Shown here: in pieces, positions 62,471-64,000 of the stretch
How positions within the stretch are numbered: the first letter of the stretch is position 1
Layout of the letters: each line of letters starts with the position of its first letter
Assembly: GCA_022494885.1 (NCBI GenBank)
Contig: JAGVSM010002927.1
Location: 37,696-101,695 of the forward strand
DNA from: Micrasema longulum
Lineage: Eukaryota > Arthropoda > Insecta > Trichoptera > Brachycentridae
DNA length: 64,000 nucleotides
Direction: 5' to 3'
Made by a program: the position numbers and the translations under genes
Notes under the pieces: generated by a model
Databases searched by the model: none
Seen by the model: the letters and a program-made list of their open reading frames with translations, nothing else
What the model was told of the DNA's origin: nothing

Positions 62471-62513
62471 CGCGGGAAAATTAACATTCTGCGGCTTTCC
62501 CGCCAATTTTCGC
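62471..62513. promoter_or_regulatory. Two E2F-like sites in opposite orientation
   Basis: CGCGGGAAAA (62471-62480) and TTTCCCGCC (62496-62504) both fit the E2F/DP consensus TTTSSCGC, on opposite strands 15 bp apart, followed by CAATTTTCGC. About 40 bp further, TTGGGCCGCCATAC carries a GCCGCCAT word like that of YY1/Pho sites. Such an arrangement is typical of S-phase gene promoters. The minus-strand frame 62519-62722 (67 codons) starts upstream on the wrong side and has no known domain. Confidence 0.35.
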
Positions 62514-62514
62514 A

Positions 62515-62995
62515 GCAATTAGCATAGAAGTGCTATCTTGGGCCGCCATACGGAGAATTTCTGGAAACTTCTGTAGATTAGGGAAGATTTTACACGTCTC
62601 ACACTCGCAGATGTTCTAGAAAGAAATATTTTATATAAACCTATTTTCTTGGCGCGGATGTGCTGTAAGATCAAGCATAGCATTAAATTTGAATAAAATT
62701 TGCTGTAATAAGTGTTTAACACAGATTTTCTAGCCGGTCGCAGCAGATATATATCTAAAGCTCGTTCTTTTATGCTATTTTTTTTTTAATACACATTAAT
62801 GATGTATTTATTTTTTATGTGTGGCATTCCCAAATACAGTGCACCCCTGTTGGCTATCTTTATTTAAAAACGATTTTTTTAATGTTTTCAGGTACCAACT
62901 TTAACTAAATATTTAAAAATTAATTATTTTAAGTTCTGGAATTCAATCATAAACAAGTACCTAGGTACCTACTTACCAATGAAAAGTTACATATT
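62515..62995. other. Unassigned stretch
   Basis: No coding domain or repeat partner recognised; 62515-62720 is more balanced than its surroundings. Confidence 0.3.
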
Positions 62996-62999
62996 TTTT

Positions 63000-63156
63000 A
63001 CGTTTATCCGAATGGTTATTACTAAAGATTTCAACGAATTGTAAATAGCTCACTAGTAGACATTGGGAATCGAGTTGGGGTAGAGTGAGATTCGAACCAC
63101 GGACCTTTGATCCGTGAGTCCGAGACACTAGCCACTGGAGAACAACCCGATTATGG
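63000..63156 (-). mobile_element. tRNA-derived SINE type S1, copy 4
   Basis: AGATTCGAACCACGGACCTT and GAGTCCGAGACACTAGCCAC are the head in minus orientation, with B-box GGTTCGAATC(T). AACGAATTGTAAATAGCTCA and GAATCGAGTTGGGGTAGAGT are the body. A 72-codon plus-strand open frame across it is incidental. Confidence 0.85.
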
Positions 63157-63159
63157 TTC

Positions 63160-64000
63160 TAGTTTATCGGATGTGCGATATGTATATAAAGTTTGTACTT
63201 CATTGTTATACTATATTTGTTCTGAAAAAAACATAAATAAAAAAAATAATCAAAAAATGTGTAATCAAAAAAGCGCCTGTTGTAAAGAATTTATTTTTTT
63301 AGATTACGAGAAGACCGCTTTATAATTAATATTTTAACTAACAAGAGACTCCTGGCTTATCCAATTAGAGATAATATTGCTAGGAAAATAGTTCAGTTGA
63401 GGCTCACCCCCACAATAGCCACTGCAACTTCTCTAACTATTGGTCATTAAATACAGCCTCTAATTTGAGAGCCAGAAATCTCTCTAGGAAATAACTTCAG
63501 GGTGAGTTGGTCAAGCCACACTTCAGTTACGCTAAGTTTAGAGGTGGGACGTATTTATCATTTCAATAGCGTAATGGGATCAAAGGATTTAATTTTCCAT
63601 ATAAACAACATATAATTGATCATTAATATTACGGATGAGTATTTTAAATTTGATAGCTGCTCTGAGATAAAAATCCTATAAAGGGATAATCGAACATATT
63701 AAAAAAGTTATTATTTTACCTAAGTATAAAATACTGTCCCTATTAGAGTGGTAACTAAATTATAACTATTTTTTTTAATGTACGTCAAATTTTTCTCTAG
63801 ATTTCAATAATCACTATTTTATTAAAATATATTTTTGTTAAATGGAATGAAACAATGGATTTATGATTAATAAAATTAATAATTAAAAATATTTCTGCTA
63901 TTAAATTTACATAAAACAGCAGTCACAGCATTAACATTCCAAGTTACTACTCTGGAAAAATAAAAATAAAAGTAAAGACTGACATTTATTGTTTAAGGAT
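63160..64000. other. Unassigned stretch to the window end
   Basis: 63340-63560 is a little less AT-rich but has no frame or partner. The final 400 bp are AT-rich with nothing recognised. Confidence 0.35.

Overview
This window looks like AT-rich, non-coding nuclear DNA from an arthropod, most probably an insect. The base composition is strongly AT-biased. There is no bacterial-style gene packing, and no uninterrupted reading frame is longer than about 174 codons. Almost every protein-like fragment I recognise belongs to decayed non-LTR retrotransposons or mariner transposons, and tRNA-derived SINEs are scattered throughout. I cannot name the order or species from sequence alone. I found no host gene that I can support, no rRNA, no functional tRNA and no CRISPR array.

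Retrotransposon content: at least eighteen reverse-transcriptase (RT) C-terminal or 3'-end remnants are visible, in several families. The RTE-type remnants (14.5, 22.8, 36.1-37.0, 43.7-44.3 and 61.2-61.7 kb, probably also 3.6-4.1 kb) end in the typical LG(H/Y)-x-R...GR-R...SWLRNIR or GRPQKxWxDDI tails. The Jockey/CR1-like remnants (8.2, 10.1, 11.5, 12.1, 13.0, 18.0, 32.0, 39.2, 54.8, 56.6 and 57.5 kb) keep motifs such as RPHLEYASPIW, NKLPNNIKN and LPTNVRDAPSLFTFKSRL. A zinc-knuckle C-terminus lies at 3.07 kb. Only the 18.0 kb copy is open to its natural stop. DNA transposon content: two mariner relics (40 and 49 kb), a hAT-like non-autonomous pair (4.2 and 58.3 kb, in opposite orientation), a possible THAP-domain start (61.1 kb) and several short inverted-repeat elements (21, 28.5, 37.1 and 46.5 kb).

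Repeats: five tRNA-derived SINE types are present. The most frequent dispersed repeat, called F1 here, has about twenty fragments. It occurs head-to-tail with a 383-bp spacing near 17.4-17.9 kb and repeatedly head-to-head as fold-backs. Families A, B, C, D, E, G, H and I are further dispersed repeats defined by comparison within this window. A Penelope-like repeat forms a fold-back of about 370 bp at 53.2-53.5 kb.

Nesting can be read directly. A SINE interrupts an RT 3' end at 8.4 kb, with the uninterrupted arrangement kept at 56.6 kb. An F1 copy at 42-43 kb is split by a family E fragment and a family C element. A 67-bp AAT-headed fragment splits a conserved 3' hairpin at 47.9 kb. The best candidates for non-transposon function are two promoter-like blocks, near 62.0-62.5 kb (E2F- and NRF1-like motifs) and 26.5-26.7 kb (CpG-dense). 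The rest is AT-rich DNA in which I see no feature. Family labels are by eye; none was checked against a database.
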